Of a DNA stretch of 21,314 nt, positions 21,078 to 21,314 are shown piece by piece. Made by a program: the position numbers and the translations under genes. The DNA lies in contig NW_020170583.1 of the NCBI RefSeq assembly GCF_000524195.1, positions 72,321 through 93,634 of the forward strand. Reading direction: 5' to 3'. The stretch comes from Echinococcus granulosus (Eukaryota; Platyhelminthes; Cestoda; Cyclophyllidea; Taeniidae). Under the pieces are notes generated by a model that saw only the letters and a program-made list of their open reading frames with translations, had not been told where the DNA came from and did not search any database. Position 1 is the stretch's first letter. Each line of letters starts with the position of its first letter.

Positions 21078-21314
21078 CGATGAGTCTCTGGATGACTAGT
21101 CTTGCCGTCGCTAAAAGCCACTGGTTGTTCTACCAAAAGACAAATAAGGTGGTCGTATCCACTAAAACAGGCCTGAGGGTGTTGCATAGGCAGTGCAACA
21201 CTCTTCGAACCTCGAGAATGTGCAAGTTGCGTGGACCTAGAAAACAGTCTTTCCTTCTTTCAATGAGAACATACTGATAAAACTTTGTCTCTTGCCTCAT
21301 TACTCCTACAACCT
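21078..21314. other. Unique sequence, no gene recognised
   Basis: A - strand acceptor-like TTTTCTAG ending at about 21,239 opens a frame of roughly 95 codons running down to 20,957, with no domain I recognise. A + strand frame (21,065-21,277) is open over the same bases, so coding sense cannot be decided. Confidence 0.35.

Noticed and set aside
1..21314. tRNA or rRNA genes
   Set aside because: Scanning for GGTTCRANNCC-type T-loop motifs and conserved rRNA words gave no candidate with a foldable partner.

Overview
The window looks like nuclear DNA of an invertebrate animal. It is about 40% G+C by eye, its genes are split by very short GT-AG introns, and it carries Ty3/Gypsy-type LTR debris and a large degenerate AT-rich minisatellite. 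Nothing bacterial, viral or organellar was seen. A parasitic flatworm (tapeworm or fluke) would fit the tiny introns and the repeat style, but that is inference and no marker proves it.

Layout. Positions 1 to about 7,550 are mostly unique sequence with no recognisable gene; only two weak candidates stand out, a possible three-exon + strand gene near 3,310-3,760 and a 59-codon ORF with a signal-peptide-like start at 4,647-4,826. From 9,385 down to 8,003 (probably 7,555), on the - strand, lies the 3' part of a divergent RNF10-like RING-finger gene. Five exons join in consistent phase, and a sixth is a likely C-terminal exon. Two introns are only 46 and 32 bp. The N-terminal exons were not found.

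Upstream of that gene on the - strand, its RING exon plus the following exon(s) recur twice, at about 12,390-12,965 and 16,510-17,245. The following exons have decayed in both extra copies. The 265-bp RING exon has kept an open frame, its acceptor, its donor and the same splice phases, although two compensating small deletions removed the last Cys-x2-Cys zinc-ligand pair. The copies are separated by a roughly 50-bp-period AT-rich minisatellite (about 9.4-19.76 kb in blocks) and by five related 190-198-bp LTRs, all on the - strand. One LTR is followed by a decayed integrase C-terminal remnant. The likely history is insertion of an LTR element into a repeat-filled intron, then tandem segmental duplication of roughly 3.6-4.3-kb units, then decay.

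Positions 19,760-21,314 are again unique sequence with no confident gene; a short ORF with an Asp-Thr-Gly motif at 20,901-21,077 is a weak hint of a retroelement protease.

The main point of interest is the set of extra RING exons. They could be plain pseudoexons, or alternative cassettes that would replace the functional RING with a form lacking one zinc-ligand pair. Sequence alone cannot decide.
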